This document shows, piece after piece, positions 7,955 through 18,500 of a stretch of DNA of 64,000 bases; the stretch's first letter is position 1; every line of letters starts with the position of its first letter. Location: positions 248,001 through 312,000 of the forward strand of contig NZ_JBGGTQ010000006.1 of NCBI RefSeq assembly GCF_041320705.1, read 5' to 3'. This stretch comes from Kineococcus mangrovi (GTDB lineage: Bacteria; Actinomycetota; Actinomycetes; Actinomycetales; Kineococcaceae). The translations under genes and the position numbers were made by a program. The notes under the pieces were generated by a model. The model worked only from the letters and a program-made list of their open reading frames with translations, was not told the origin of the DNA and did no database searches.

Positions 7955-10900
7955 CCAGCCCGACCGGACCCCTCGTGTGGCCCACGACCCCGCTGCAGCG
8001 CGGGTTGCTCGCCCTGGCCGAGACCGGCACCACCGGTCCGGGACGTCCCGACCCGTACACGGGGCAGGCCGTCGTGCGGATCCGCGGCCCCCTGCCCGCC
8101 GGGGCCCTGCGCCGGGCGGTGGAGGGGCTGGTCGCGGACGAGCCCCAGCTGCACGCGGGGTTCGTCGTCGCCGACGACCTCGACGCGGTGCAGTTCGTCG
8201 AACCCGGGACCCGTCCGCGCCTGCGCACGGTCGTCCTCGACGACCCCGCCGACCTCGACGCGGCGCTGGCGACCACCCGCTCCTCGGACCTCGCCGCCGG
8301 GTTCGCCCTCGACGACCCGCCGCTCGTGCGGTGGACCCACCTCGACGCCGGCGGGGAGTCCGTCCTCGTCGTCACCGCGCACCACGCCGTGCTGGACGCC
8401 TGGTCGATGCCGTTGCTGACCGGGCAGATCGCGCGCCGGCTCGCCGCGGAGGTCCCGGGACCGCACGACGTGCCCGCCGCACCCGCGGCCCGGTACCAGG
8501 ACCACCTCGGGTGGCTGGCCGCGCAGGACACCGCCGCCGCCACCGGGTTCTGGGAGCGGCACCTCGGGCACCTGGTGGGAACCCCCGGCGCGCCCGCCGT
8601 CGAAGGGCACGAGCGGCGGCGGTCGCGCGCCACCGTGCGTCCGCCGGGCGGCGCCGCCTGGGACGGGCTGACCGCGGCCGACCGCGCCCGGACCTGCTGG
8701 GGCCTCGCCCTGGACGCCGTGACCGGTCGTGCGGCGACCCCGTTCGCCGTCCCCGTCTCGGGCCGGGACCCGCAGGTCCCCGGTGTCGAGACCGCGATCG
8801 GGTTGTTCACCGACTCCGTCCTCGTCGCCGACCCCGTCGACGCCGCGACCCCCGGCCGCACCCTGGCCGACCTCACCCGCGCCGGGGCCGACCGGTGGCG
8901 GGCGTCCCTGCCCCACCACCACGTCGGCACGACCGGCATCCTCCGCGCCCTGCGCAGCCCGGAACTGGCCACCAGCCTGCTGGCCGTGGAAGCAGCGCGA
9001 CCGCCGCGGGTGTGGCGGGTCGGCGGGACGACGCTGGAACTGCAGGACGTCGAGGACGACACGCACTACCCGTTCGCCCTCACCGTCCGGCCCGGCGCGC
9101 AGGAGTGGGAACTCCTGCTGGACCACACGGGCGACGAGCCCACGGCCCGCCGCCTCCTGCACGCCGTCGGGGCGTTCCTCGCGGCCGACCCGCACGTCCC
9201 CGTCGCCGCGGTCCCCCTGCTCAGCGGTGCCGACCTGGACGCGCTGCGGCGCAGCGGCACCGGGCCCGACGTGGGGGCCGCGGTGCCGCCGCTGCTGCCC
9301 CACCGGTGGGCCGAGGTCTCCGCGCGCTGCGCCGACCGCGACCTGCTGGTGAGCGCGGGGCCCGGGGGCGAGACGTCCCGGCAGACCGGCGCCGACCTCG
9401 CCCGGGCCGTCGACGCGCTGCGCGAGCAGGTGCTCGCCGCGCTGCCCGCGGGGACCCCGCGGGGGACCCGCACCGTCGCCGTCTCCGTGCCGCGGGGCGA
9501 GCGCACCGTCGAGGCCCTGCTGGCCGTCCTGTCGGCCGGGGCGACCGTCCTGGTCCTGGACCCGGCCCTGCCCGCGGCCCGGCGCGCCGACGTCCTCACC
9601 GGCGCCGGGGCGCTCGTCCTCGTGACGGCCGACGCGGTGCGGGCGCTGCACGACGGCCCGCGCGGGGCGGTGGCCGTCGAACCCGGCCCCGACGACGTCG
9701 CCGCGGTCGTGCTCACCTCCGGTTCCACCGGGACCCCCAAACCCGTCGCCGTCCCGCACCGCGCGCTGGCGCACCTGTGCGCCCGGCACTCGACCGACCT
9801 GCACCCCGCGGAACCCGTCCAGGTCGCCCACACCGCGGCGTTCCACTTCGACGCCCAGTGGGACGCGCTGCTCGCGCTGTTCGGCGGGCACACCGTGCAC
9901 GTCCTCGCCGAGGACCTGTTCCTCGACCCGTTCGCCCTGGCCGGGTACGTCCGCGAGCACGCCATCGCCTACCTCGACCTGACCCCGACGGTCTGGTCGG
10001 CCCTCCTCGCGGCCGACGCGTTCGGGGAACTGCCCGCCGTGTGCGTCGTCGGCGGGGAGGCGTTCGGTGCGGACCTGTGGACGCGGATGCGCGAACTCGC
10101 GGCCCGCACGGGATCGAGGGTCCTGAACCTCTACGGCCCCACCGAGGCCACGGTCGACGCCTTCGCCGCGGACGTGCGGGACGCGGACGTCCCCGTCGTC
10201 GGGACCCCCGTCGGGGTGACCGGCGCGGTCGTCCTCGACGCGTGGCTGCGGCCCGTCCCGCCGGGGACGGAGGGGGAGGTGCACCTCGCCGGTGCGCAGC
10301 TGGCCCACGGCTACCTCGGCCTGCCCGCGCGGACCGCCGAACGGTTCGTGGCGAACCCCTTCCCGACGTGGTTGCCGGGGGACCGGCTGTACCGCACGGG
10401 GGACCGGGCCCGCTGGGACGAGGCCGGCCGCCTGCACGTCGCCGGTCGCACCGACGACCAGATCTCGCTGCACGGTCTGCGGATCGAACCGGGGGAGGTC
10501 GAGCACGTGCTCACCGACCACCCCGGGATCTCCCGCGCGGTCGTCCTGGCCCCGCAGGTGGGGCGCGGGCGCCGGCTCGTGGCCTGGGTCGTGCCCTCGG
10601 GGGGGACCCCGACCGCCGAGGAGGTCCGCACGTGGTGCGCCGAGCGGTTGCCCGCCCACCTCGTCCCGCGCGACGTCCTCGTCGTCGCGGACCTGCCGCT
10701 CACCCCGAACGGGAAGCTCGACCGGAACGCGCTGCCCCTGCCCGGGGCCACCCCCACCTCCACGGGCCCGGAACCACCGACCGGCGTCGCCGGGGTCGTC
10801 GCCGACGTCGTCGCCGAGGTCCTGGGGGTTCCCGTCGGCGCGCACGAGGACTTCTTCGCCCTCGGCGGGGACAGCATCTCCGCCGTCCGGGTCGCGGCGC

Positions 10901-13900
10901 GGTTGCGCGCGACCGGCTGGTCGGTGCGCCCGGGCGACGTCCTCCTGGCCCGCACCCCCGCGGCGATCGCCACGCGCGCCACCCCCGGGGTGAGCGCCCC
11001 CTCACCGACCGGCACCGGGGTTCCCGACCTCGCCGACCTCGTCGCCCTCGACCCCGCGGTGCGGGCGGAGCTGACCGCCCACGTGCGCACCGCCGTCCCC
11101 GGATCACCGGCGCTGCAGGCGGTCTGGCCCCTGACCCCGACGCAGCTCGGCCTGCACGTCGACGCTCTGCGCTCGGTGCGCGACCCGTACCGCACCACGG
11201 TGCTGCTGCGCCTGGACGACCCCGCCGGCCGCGTCGACGAGACCGCCGTGCGTCGGGCCGTGGCGGGTCTGACCGCGCGGCACCCGGTGCTGCGCACCGG
11301 TGTCTGGCAGGGGCCGTTGCGAGAACCCGTCGCCTTCGTCGTCGACCGCGTCGAGGTCCCCGTCGACGTCGTGCGGGTGCCCGGTCCCGTCCCGGACGAC
11401 CTGCTGGAGCAGGTGCACCGCGGCGAGCTCGACCGGCCGGTCGACGCGGCCGCGGCCCGGCTGGCCGGGGCGACCTGGGTGCAGGGCGGCGGCAGCCGCA
11501 CGTCCTGGCTCGTGCTGTCCCTGCACCACCTCCTGGTCGACGGGTGGTCGCTGCCCGTCCTGGCCGACGAACTGCGCCGCGACCTCGACGGCCGGGCCGT
11601 GGCCGCCGAGACCGGGGGTTTCCCCGACCACCTGCGCGCCGTCGCCGCCCTCGACCGGGAGGCCCTCGCCCGGACCTGGCGCTCCGAGCTCGCCGGTGCC
11701 CGTCCGACGCTGCTCGGTGGCGGGCGCCTCGCCGACGCGGGTCGGGTCGTCCGCCGGGGACGGACGCTCACCCCGCAGCGGAGCGCCGCCGTCCGCGCGG
11801 GGCTGCGGAGCCGGGGAGCGAGCGTCGCCGCCGTCGCGCAGGCCGCGTGGGCGCACGTCCTGGCCGCCCGCACCGGGCAGCGCGACGTCTGCTGGGCGCT
11901 GACCTCCGCCGGCCGCGGCGCCGACGTCCCCGCCTCGGCCGTGGGGATGTTCGTCACCACCCGCACCGTCCGGGCCGACACGACGTCGCCCACCCTCGTG
12001 CGCGACGTCGCCGGTGCGACCGCCCGCACCGAGGAGGCCGCCGTCCTCGGCCTCGGCGGCATCGAACGCGCCACCGGCCGCCTCGCCGACACCCTCGTCG
12101 TCGTCGAGAACTACCCGTCGGTCCCGCCCGCGGGCGACGGCGTCGCGGTCACCCTCGTGGAGGGCCGCGACGCGACGACGTTCCCCGTCACCGCCACGGT
12201 GTTCCCCGGCGCGGACGAGGTCCGGTTCGAGCTGGAGGTCGACCCGCACCTCCTCGGCGGCGACGTCGGCCCGGAACTGCTCGACGGGTGGGTCGCCGCC
12301 GTGGAGGCGCTGGCCGCGGGAGCGGTCCCGGACCTCGCCGTCCCGCAGGCGCCGCCGTCCCCCGAGGCGACCGTGCCGCGGGCGGACCCCGCCGGCGGCG
12401 CGGTCCCGGACCTCGCCCGCCGCATCGCCGACGTCGCCACCGAGGTCCTGGGCGCACCCACGGGCCCCGGCGACGACTTCTTCGCCGCCGGCGGGGACAG
12501 CATCTCCGCGGTCCACCTCGTCGGTGCCCTGCGCGCCCGGTCCATCGCCGTCGGCATCGCCGACGTCTTCGCCGCCCGGACGCCCCGGGGGATCGCCGCG
12601 GTGGCCCGGGACGTCGACGTCCCGGCCGGTCCCCCCGCGGGAACGCCCGTCGCGACACCGGCCCTGGCCTGGTTCACCGACCTGGCCCGCACCGCCGACG
12701 TCACCGCGCTGCGGGGTTTCCAGCAGGTCCGCGTCGTCGACCTGCCCGCCGGGACCGGCGCGCAGGACGTCGCCGCCGCGGCGACGGAACTGCTCGCCCG
12801 GCACGAGGCCCTGCGCCTGCGCGCCCTCCCGGACCCGGGTCTGGCGGCGCCGGGGGCGGCCGTCGTCACCGCCGTCGCGGGCGCGGAGCTGGAACCCGCG
12901 CTCGCCCGCGCCGCCCGGGCGATCGACCACACCACCGGTGACCTCGTCCGCTGGGTCGTCACCGACCCGGGCGGACCGGGGCCGCGGCTGGCCGTCGCGG
13001 CCCACCACGTCGCCGTCGACGCCGTGTCGTGGCCGGTGCTGCTCGACGAGCTCCGCGTCCTGCTGGCGGGCGGGACCTTGCCGCCCGCCCCGTCGTTCAC
13101 CGCCTGGACGCACGCGCAGCAGCGGGCCGTGGAGGCCGCGCGCGAGCACCGCGCGCACTGGAGACGGGAACTGCGCCCGTGCCCACCGCTGACCGGGGAC
13201 CAGGCGGACCCGGGCGACCTCGGCACGGCGGGGGCCGCGCTGACGCGCGAGGTCGTCCTCGACCCGCTGCGCAGCAAGCGGTTCCTCGACCTGGCCGCCG
13301 CCGGGTGGCGACCCGACGCCCTGCTCCTGGCCGCGCTCACCGCCGCCCGCGGGCAGGACCTGCTCGTGGAGCTCGAAGGCCACGGCCGCCCCACCGCGCT
13401 GCCCGCCGGCGACCCGCGGCAGAGCCCGGACGCGGCCGCCGTCGGGTGGTTCACCGCGACCTGGCCGGTCCGCCTGCCCGGCCGGGACCACTCGCGGGCG
13501 CTGGGCGACCACGTCGCGAGCACCGCCCGCGCCGTGCTGGCCTCGGCCGCGCTGGGACCGGACTTCGGCCTGCTGCAGCACCTCGACCCCGCCTCGGCCG
13601 ACCTCGCCGCGGCGTGGGCGGCGAACCGCCCGCAGGTGCTCGTGAACTGGCTGGGCCGCGACGTCCCCGCCGGGGCGGGCCACCGGCCGTGGCGGACGAG
13701 CCTCGACGCCGCCGGTCTGGAGGACCGCCTGGGTCTGCACGCCGGTCTGCCCGTCTCGCACGGCTGGGAGCTGAACGCCTGGGCCACCACCCGGGACGGC
13801 GAACCCGCCGTCGTGGCGCGCTGGCAGGTGGCCGCTGCCCTGCGGCACCACGCCGGCGACGTCCTGGACCGGTGGGTCGCCGACCTCGCCGCCGTCCTGG

Positions 13901-15597
13901 ACGCCACGGCCGGGACCGCGCCGCCGGCGGTGCACGACGCCGTCGGGCTCGACGCCGCCGACCTCACCCGGCTCGCCGTGAACACCCCTGCGCCGCAGGC
14001 GGTCTGGCCGCTCACCCCGGTGCAGCGGGGGATGCTGTTCCACGCCGGGGACGGCCCGGACCGCTACACCTCGCACGTCGAGCTGCGCCTGGGCGGCGCG
14101 CTGGAGGCGGACCGGCTGCGGGTGGCGCTGGAGCGGACCGTCGCGGCGCACCCGCAACTGCGCTGCCACGTCGCGGACACGGCGTCCGGTCCGGTGCTGG
14201 TGAGCGTCGCCGACGTCGCGGTGCCCTGGTCCCGGCACGACCTCGCCGTGCGCGGGAGCCTCGACGCGCACCGTCGCGCCGACCTGGAGGAGCCGTACGA
14301 CCTGCGCTCCGGCCCGCTGCTGCGGGCCCGGCTGGTGCGCACGGCACCGGACGAGCACGTCCTGCTGCTCGGGTCGCACCACCTGCTCCTCGACGGGTGG
14401 TCGGTGCCCGCCCTCGTCGACGAACTCCTCGGCCGGTACGCCGGGACGTGGCGGGAACCGGACGAGGACCTCGTCCGCGGCCCGTTCGCGCGGGCGACCG
14501 CGCGACGGTCGGGGTCCACCGGTTCCACCGAGCGGTGGCGGGACCTGCTCGCGCCCGTCGCCGCGGACCTCGTCCCGGCGTTGCCGCCGGGGTTCGACGA
14601 CGGCACGCCCGTCGCCGCCGTGACCGCGGACCTGCCCGCCGGTGCGCTGACCGTCGCCGCCCTGGCCTGCGGGGCCACCCCGGCAGCGGTCGTCGCGGCG
14701 GCCTGGTCGCTCGTGCTGGCCGCGCTCGCGGGGCGGGACACCGTCTCGCCCGGGGTCGTCGTCTCCGGTCGTGACGCCGGTGCGCGGGACGTGCTGGGCA
14801 TGTTCGTCGACACCGTGCCGCTCGTCGCGCGCTGCCGGGGGGACGTGGGGGGCCTCGTGCGCGACCTCGCGGGGCAGACCCTGCACGCGGGGGCGGAGAA
14901 CCCCGTCGGGCTCGCGGCCCTGGCGGCCGACCTCGGTCGCGCCCCGTGGACGGACACCCTGCTCGTCGTCGAGAACTACCCCGGTGGCGGTGCCGAGCGG
15001 GCCGCCGCGGCCGCCGGCCTGGAACTGCGGGACGTCACCGGCCGCGACGGCACGCACTACGCGCTGACGCTGACGGCGGAGGACACCGCGGGGGCGGGCT
15101 CGCTGCGCCTGGAGCACCACCCGCGGTTGCTGTCCGCGACGGAGGCGGCCGACGTGCTGGCCGCCGTCACCGACGTCGTCGTCCGCGCGGCCGACCCGTC
15201 CACGGACGTCACCGACCTGCTGCCCCGCCGCCGGTTCGCCGCCGTCCGCGCGCGGTGGGACGCCGTGGACGGACCCGCCGGCGCCGGGGGACCGGTCGAG
15301 GACGTGCGGGCCGTGTTCGCCGACCTGTTCGGCCGCCCCGTCGGGGACGACGAGGACTTCTTCGCCCTCGGCGGCGACAGCGTCCTGGCGATGTCCCTCG
15401 TCACGGGGTTGCGGGCGGTGGGGTGGTCGGTGCGGCCCTCGGCCGTCTTCACCGCCCCGACCCCGACCGCGCTCGCCGCCCTCGCCGCACCCGTGGCCGC
15501 GGCGCCCACGCCCCGGGAAACCCCGGCCGCCCCGCTCGTCGACCTCGACGCGCGCGCGACCGCCGCCCTCGACAGCCTGCTGAGGAACCTCGCGTGA
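7951..15597 (+). CDS. Siderophore NRPS 2: C-A-T-C-T-E-C-T with two A-less modules
   Basis: A 2548-residue synthetase. Domain order with approximate residues: C1 9-430, A 450-935, T1 around Ser 975 (GGDSIS), C2 1054-1457 (HHLLVDG near 1192), T2 around 1517 (GGDSIS), E 1571-2004 (HHVAVDAVSW near 1685), C3 2015-2434 (HHLLLDG near 2144) and T3 around 2476 (GGDSVL). There is one adenylation domain for three carrier domains, and the missing ones are not present as remnants: the spacing from C2 to T2 and from C3 to T3 is short. C1 has HHAVLDA in place of HHxxxDG, keeping the His and Asp. The A pocket reads DADDVGLVDK, again acidic. T2 and T3 must be charged in trans, by another A domain here or elsewhere. 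The E domain predicts a D-residue at module 3. Confidence 0.92.
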   Translation: MTSPTGPLVWPTTPLQRGLLALAETGTTGPGRPDPYTGQAVVRIRGPLPAGALRRAVEGLVADEPQLHAGFVVADDLDAVQFVEPGTRPRLRTVVLDDPADLDAALATTRSSDLAAGFALDDPPLVRWTHLDAGGESVLVVTAHHAVLDAWSMPLLTGQIARRLAAEVPGPHDVPAAPAARYQDHLGWLAAQDTAAATGFWERHLGHLVGTPGAPAVEGHERRRSRATVRPPGGAAWDGLTAADRARTCWGLALDAVTGRAATPFAVPVSGRDPQVPGVETAIGLFTDSVLVADPVDAATPGRTLADLTRAGADRWRASLPHHHVGTTGILRALRSPELATSLLAVEAARPPRVWRVGGTTLELQDVEDDTHYPFALTVRPGAQEWELLLDHTGDEPTARRLLHAVGAFLAADPHVPVAAVPLLSGADLDALRRSGTGPDVGAAVPPLLPHRWAEVSARCADRDLLVSAGPGGETSRQTGADLARAVDALREQVLAALPAGTPRGTRTVAVSVPRGERTVEALLAVLSAGATVLVLDPALPAARRADVLTGAGALVLVTADAVRALHDGPRGAVAVEPGPDDVAAVVLTSGSTGTPKPVAVPHRALAHLCARHSTDLHPAEPVQVAHTAAFHFDAQWDALLALFGGHTVHVLAEDLFLDPFALAGYVREHAIAYLDLTPTVWSALLAADAFGELPAVCVVGGEAFGADLWTRMRELAARTGSRVLNLYGPTEATVDAFAADVRDADVPVVGTPVGVTGAVVLDAWLRPVPPGTEGEVHLAGAQLAHGYLGLPARTAERFVANPFPTWLPGDRLYRTGDRARWDEAGRLHVAGRTDDQISLHGLRIEPGEVEHVLTDHPGISRAVVLAPQVGRGRRLVAWVVPSGGTPTAEEVRTWCAERLPAHLVPRDVLVVADLPLTPNGKLDRNALPLPGATPTSTGPEPPTGVAGVVADVVAEVLGVPVGAHEDFFALGGDSISAVRVAARLRATGWSVRPGDVLLARTPAAIATRATPGVSAPSPTGTGVPDLADLVALDPAVRAELTAHVRTAVPGSPALQAVWPLTPTQLGLHVDALRSVRDPYRTTVLLRLDDPAGRVDETAVRRAVAGLTARHPVLRTGVWQGPLREPVAFVVDRVEVPVDVVRVPGPVPDDLLEQVHRGELDRPVDAAAARLAGATWVQGGGSRTSWLVLSLHHLLVDGWSLPVLADELRRDLDGRAVAAETGGFPDHLRAVAALDREALARTWRSELAGARPTLLGGGRLADAGRVVRRGRTLTPQRSAAVRAGLRSRGASVAAVAQAAWAHVLAARTGQRDVCWALTSAGRGADVPASAVGMFVTTRTVRADTTSPTLVRDVAGATARTEEAAVLGLGGIERATGRLADTLVVVENYPSVPPAGDGVAVTLVEGRDATTFPVTATVFPGADEVRFELEVDPHLLGGDVGPELLDGWVAAVEALAAGAVPDLAVPQAPPSPEATVPRADPAGGAVPDLARRIADVATEVLGAPTGPGDDFFAAGGDSISAVHLVGALRARSIAVGIADVFAARTPRGIAAVARDVDVPAGPPAGTPVATPALAWFTDLARTADVTALRGFQQVRVVDLPAGTGAQDVAAAATELLARHEALRLRALPDPGLAAPGAAVVTAVAGAELEPALARAARAIDHTTGDLVRWVVTDPGGPGPRLAVAAHHVAVDAVSWPVLLDELRVLLAGGTLPPAPSFTAWTHAQQRAVEAAREHRAHWRRELRPCPPLTGDQADPGDLGTAGAALTREVVLDPLRSKRFLDLAAAGWRPDALLLAALTAARGQDLLVELEGHGRPTALPAGDPRQSPDAAAVGWFTATWPVRLPGRDHSRALGDHVASTARAVLASAALGPDFGLLQHLDPASADLAAAWAANRPQVLVNWLGRDVPAGAGHRPWRTSLDAAGLEDRLGLHAGLPVSHGWELNAWATTRDGEPAVVARWQVAAALRHHAGDVLDRWVADLAAVLDATAGTAPPAVHDAVGLDAADLTRLAVNTPAPQAVWPLTPVQRGMLFHAGDGPDRYTSHVELRLGGALEADRLRVALERTVAAHPQLRCHVADTASGPVLVSVADVAVPWSRHDLAVRGSLDAHRRADLEEPYDLRSGPLLRARLVRTAPDEHVLLLGSHHLLLDGWSVPALVDELLGRYAGTWREPDEDLVRGPFARATARRSGSTGSTERWRDLLAPVAADLVPALPPGFDDGTPVAAVTADLPAGALTVAALACGATPAAVVAAAWSLVLAALAGRDTVSPGVVVSGRDAGARDVLGMFVDTVPLVARCRGDVGGLVRDLAGQTLHAGAENPVGLAALAADLGRAPWTDTLLVVENYPGGGAERAAAAAGLELRDVTGRDGTHYALTLTAEDTAGAGSLRLEHHPRLLSATEAADVLAAVTDVVVRAADPSTDVTDLLPRRRFAAVRARWDAVDGPAGAGGPVEDVRAVFADLFGRPVGDDEDFFALGGDSVLAMSLVTGLRAVGWSVRPSAVFTAPTPTALAALAAPVAAAPTPRETPAAPLVDLDARATAALDSLLRNLA

Positions 15598-18500
15598 CCA
15601 CCGCCAGCCACACCGCCAGCCACACCACCAGCCCCCCGGCCGTCGAGGTGCTCCCGCTCTCGCCGCTGCAGGCGGGGCTGCTGTTCCACGCCGTCGCCGG
15701 TGACGGGTCGCTGGACGTGTACTCGATGCAGTCGACCTACCGGTTCGCCCCGGGGACCGACCTCGCGGTGCTCCGGTCCGCGTGCGCGGCCCTGCTGGAA
15801 CGCCACGGCGCTCTGCGCGCGGGGTTCTCCGCGGCCCTGCTGGACCGGCCCGTGCAGTTCGTCCCCGCCGCGGTCCCGCTGCCGTGGCGCGAGGTCGTGT
15901 CCGACCCGGCCGACGACGCGGCCGCCCAGGCGGAACTGTCCGCCCTGCAGCGCCGGGAACGCGAACGCCGGTTCGACGTCGACCGCCCACCCCTGGTCCG
16001 CTTCGTCGGTCTCGACCTCGGCACCCACGGCGTGCACCTCCTCGTCACCAACCACCACCTCGTCCTCGACGGCTGGTCCGACGCGCTGCTGGTCGTCGAG
16101 CTCCTGCGGCACGTGCGGGCCGGGGGCCGGGACACCACGCTGCCGCCCGCTCCGCAGTTCCGGGAGTTCCTCGGCTGGCTCGCCGGCCGGGACGCCGAGG
16201 CCGACCGCGCCGCGTGGCGTCGTGCGCTGGGCGGGCTCACCGCGGGCACGACCGTGGCCGAACCCTCCGCGGTGCGCGAGCAGGTGCTGCCCGACGTGGT
16301 GGAACGCGACCTGCCCGGTGACCTCACCGACCGGCTGATCACGACCGCCCGCGCCGCCGCCGTCTCGGTGAGCACCGTCTGCTCGACGGTGTGGGCCCTC
16401 GTCCTGCGGTCCCTCACCGGGGCCGACGACGTCGTGTTCGGCCAGACCGTCTCGGGCCGGCCACCGGAACTGCCCGGTGTCGACGAGACCGTCGGGTTGT
16501 TCCTCAACACCGTCCCGCACCGCGTCCGGCTCGACCCCGCGCTCGACGTCACGGCGCTGCTGCAGCGGGTCCACCGCGAGTCCGGCGCCCTGGTCGAGAA
16601 CCACCACGTCGGTCTGGGCGACGTGCAGCGCGACGCGGGGGTCGGCCCGCTGTTCGACACGCTGTACGTCATGCGCAACACCCCGGAGGACGACGCCGCG
16701 TTCGCCGAGCTCGCCGCCGCGACGGGGTTGGCCGACGTCGAGGGCGGCGACGCCACGCACTACCCGCTGACGTTCGTCGTGCACCCGGGCGAGCCCTACC
16801 GGTTCATCCTGTCCCACGCCCCGGACGTGTTCCCCGCCGCCGCGGCCGAGGACCTGCTCGAGCGCGCCGTCCGCGTCCTGGAGGCGGTCACCGCGGACCC
16901 GCACCGGTTGCTCGGGACCGTCCCGACGCTGGACCCCGCGAGCGCCGGGGACCTCGTCGCGTCGTGGGCCGGGGACCACCGCGCCCTGCCCGCCGACTCC
17001 CTCACCGCACGCCTGGCCCGGACCGCGGCGCGGTTCCCCGACCGGACCGCCCTCGTCGACGACGACGTGGCGCTCGACTTCGGGCGGCTCTGGGCCGCGG
17101 TCGTCGTGCAGGCGGAGGCGTTGCGGCGCGACGGTGTCCGTCCCGGCGACCTGGTCGGCGTGGAACTGCCGCGCGGGGTGAGGACCGTCGTGGCCCTGCT
17201 GGCCGTGCTGGCCGCCGGGGCCGCGTACGTGCCGGTCGACCCGTCCCACCCGGCCGAGCGCCGCGCGCGGGTCCTGCGTCGGGCCGGGGTCGTCACGACC
17301 CTGGACACCTCGACCGCCTCGCCCCTGCCGGGACCGGGCGCCCGCAGTTCCGCGACGGCCGAGGAACTCCACCCGGCGTACCGGCACGACGACCTGGCCT
17401 ACGTCATGTTCACGTCGGGTTCCACCGGTGACCCCAAGGGGGTCCAGGTCGAGCACCGCGGGCTGGTGAACATGGCCGAGAACCACCGCCGGCGGATCTT
17501 CGAGCCCGCCGGGGCGGTACCCGGCGGGGAACCCTGGCGCGTCGCGCACGCCGTCTCCTTCGCCTTCGACATGTCGTGGGAGGAGCTGCTCTGGCTGCTC
17601 GACGGCCACGAGGTCCACCTGCTGTCCGAGGACGTGCGCCGCGACCCCGCCCTGATGGCCGCGCTCGTGGACCGGCGACGGGTCGACGTCCTGAACGTCA
17701 CCCCGTCGGTGGCTTCGGCGCTGCTGGCCGAGGGGTTGCTCGACGCCGGGCGGCACCGCCCCCGGCTGGTGCTGCTGGGCGGGGAGGCCGTCGGTCCCGA
17801 CGTCTGGGACGCCCTGCGGGACACCCCCGGGACGGAGGGGTACAACCTCTACGGCCCCACCGAGTACACGATCAACACGCTCGGCGGGGGCACCGCCGAC
17901 AGCGCCACCCCGACCGTCGGCCGGCCCGTCGACGGCACCGACGTGCGCGTCCTCGACACGTCGCTGCAACCGGTGCCCGACGGGGTCCCCGGGGAGTTGT
18001 GGGTGAGCGGGGCCGGGTTGGCCCGCGGGTACCACGACGCCCCGGCCCTGACCGCCGAACGGTTCGTCGCCGACCCGTGGGGGCCGCCGGGGCGGCGCAT
18101 GTACCGGACCGGTGACGTCGTCTCCCGCCGCCCCGACGGCGGTTTCGACTTCCACGGCCGCAGCGACACCCAGGTCAAGGTCCGCGGGTTCCGCGTCGAA
18201 CCCGGGGAGGTCGCCGCCGTCGTCGCCCGCGACGAGCTCGTCGCCCGCGCCGCCGTCGTGGTGCGCCCGGCACCGGGCGGGAACCCCGTCCTCGTCGGGT
18301 ACGTCGTCCCCGCCGTGCCGGACCTGGCCGGTCGGCTGGGCGAGGTGACCGAGCGGCTGCGCGCGCAACTGCCCGAGCACATGGTCCCGGCCGCCCTCGT
18401 CGTCGTCGCCGACCTGCCGCTGACGGTGAACTCCAAGCTCGACCTGGGGGCCCTGCCCGTCCCGGACCTGAGCGCCACCGGCCGGGCGCCCCGCACGGCC

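Noticed and set aside
11104-15990. Very long open frames on the minus strand across the NRPS genes (also 15057-19493 and 4721-7630)
   Set aside because: They are the mirror frames of GC-rich coding sequence. The plus strand encodes recognisable NRPS domains over the whole length, and the minus products are Arg/Gly/Pro-rich without any motif.
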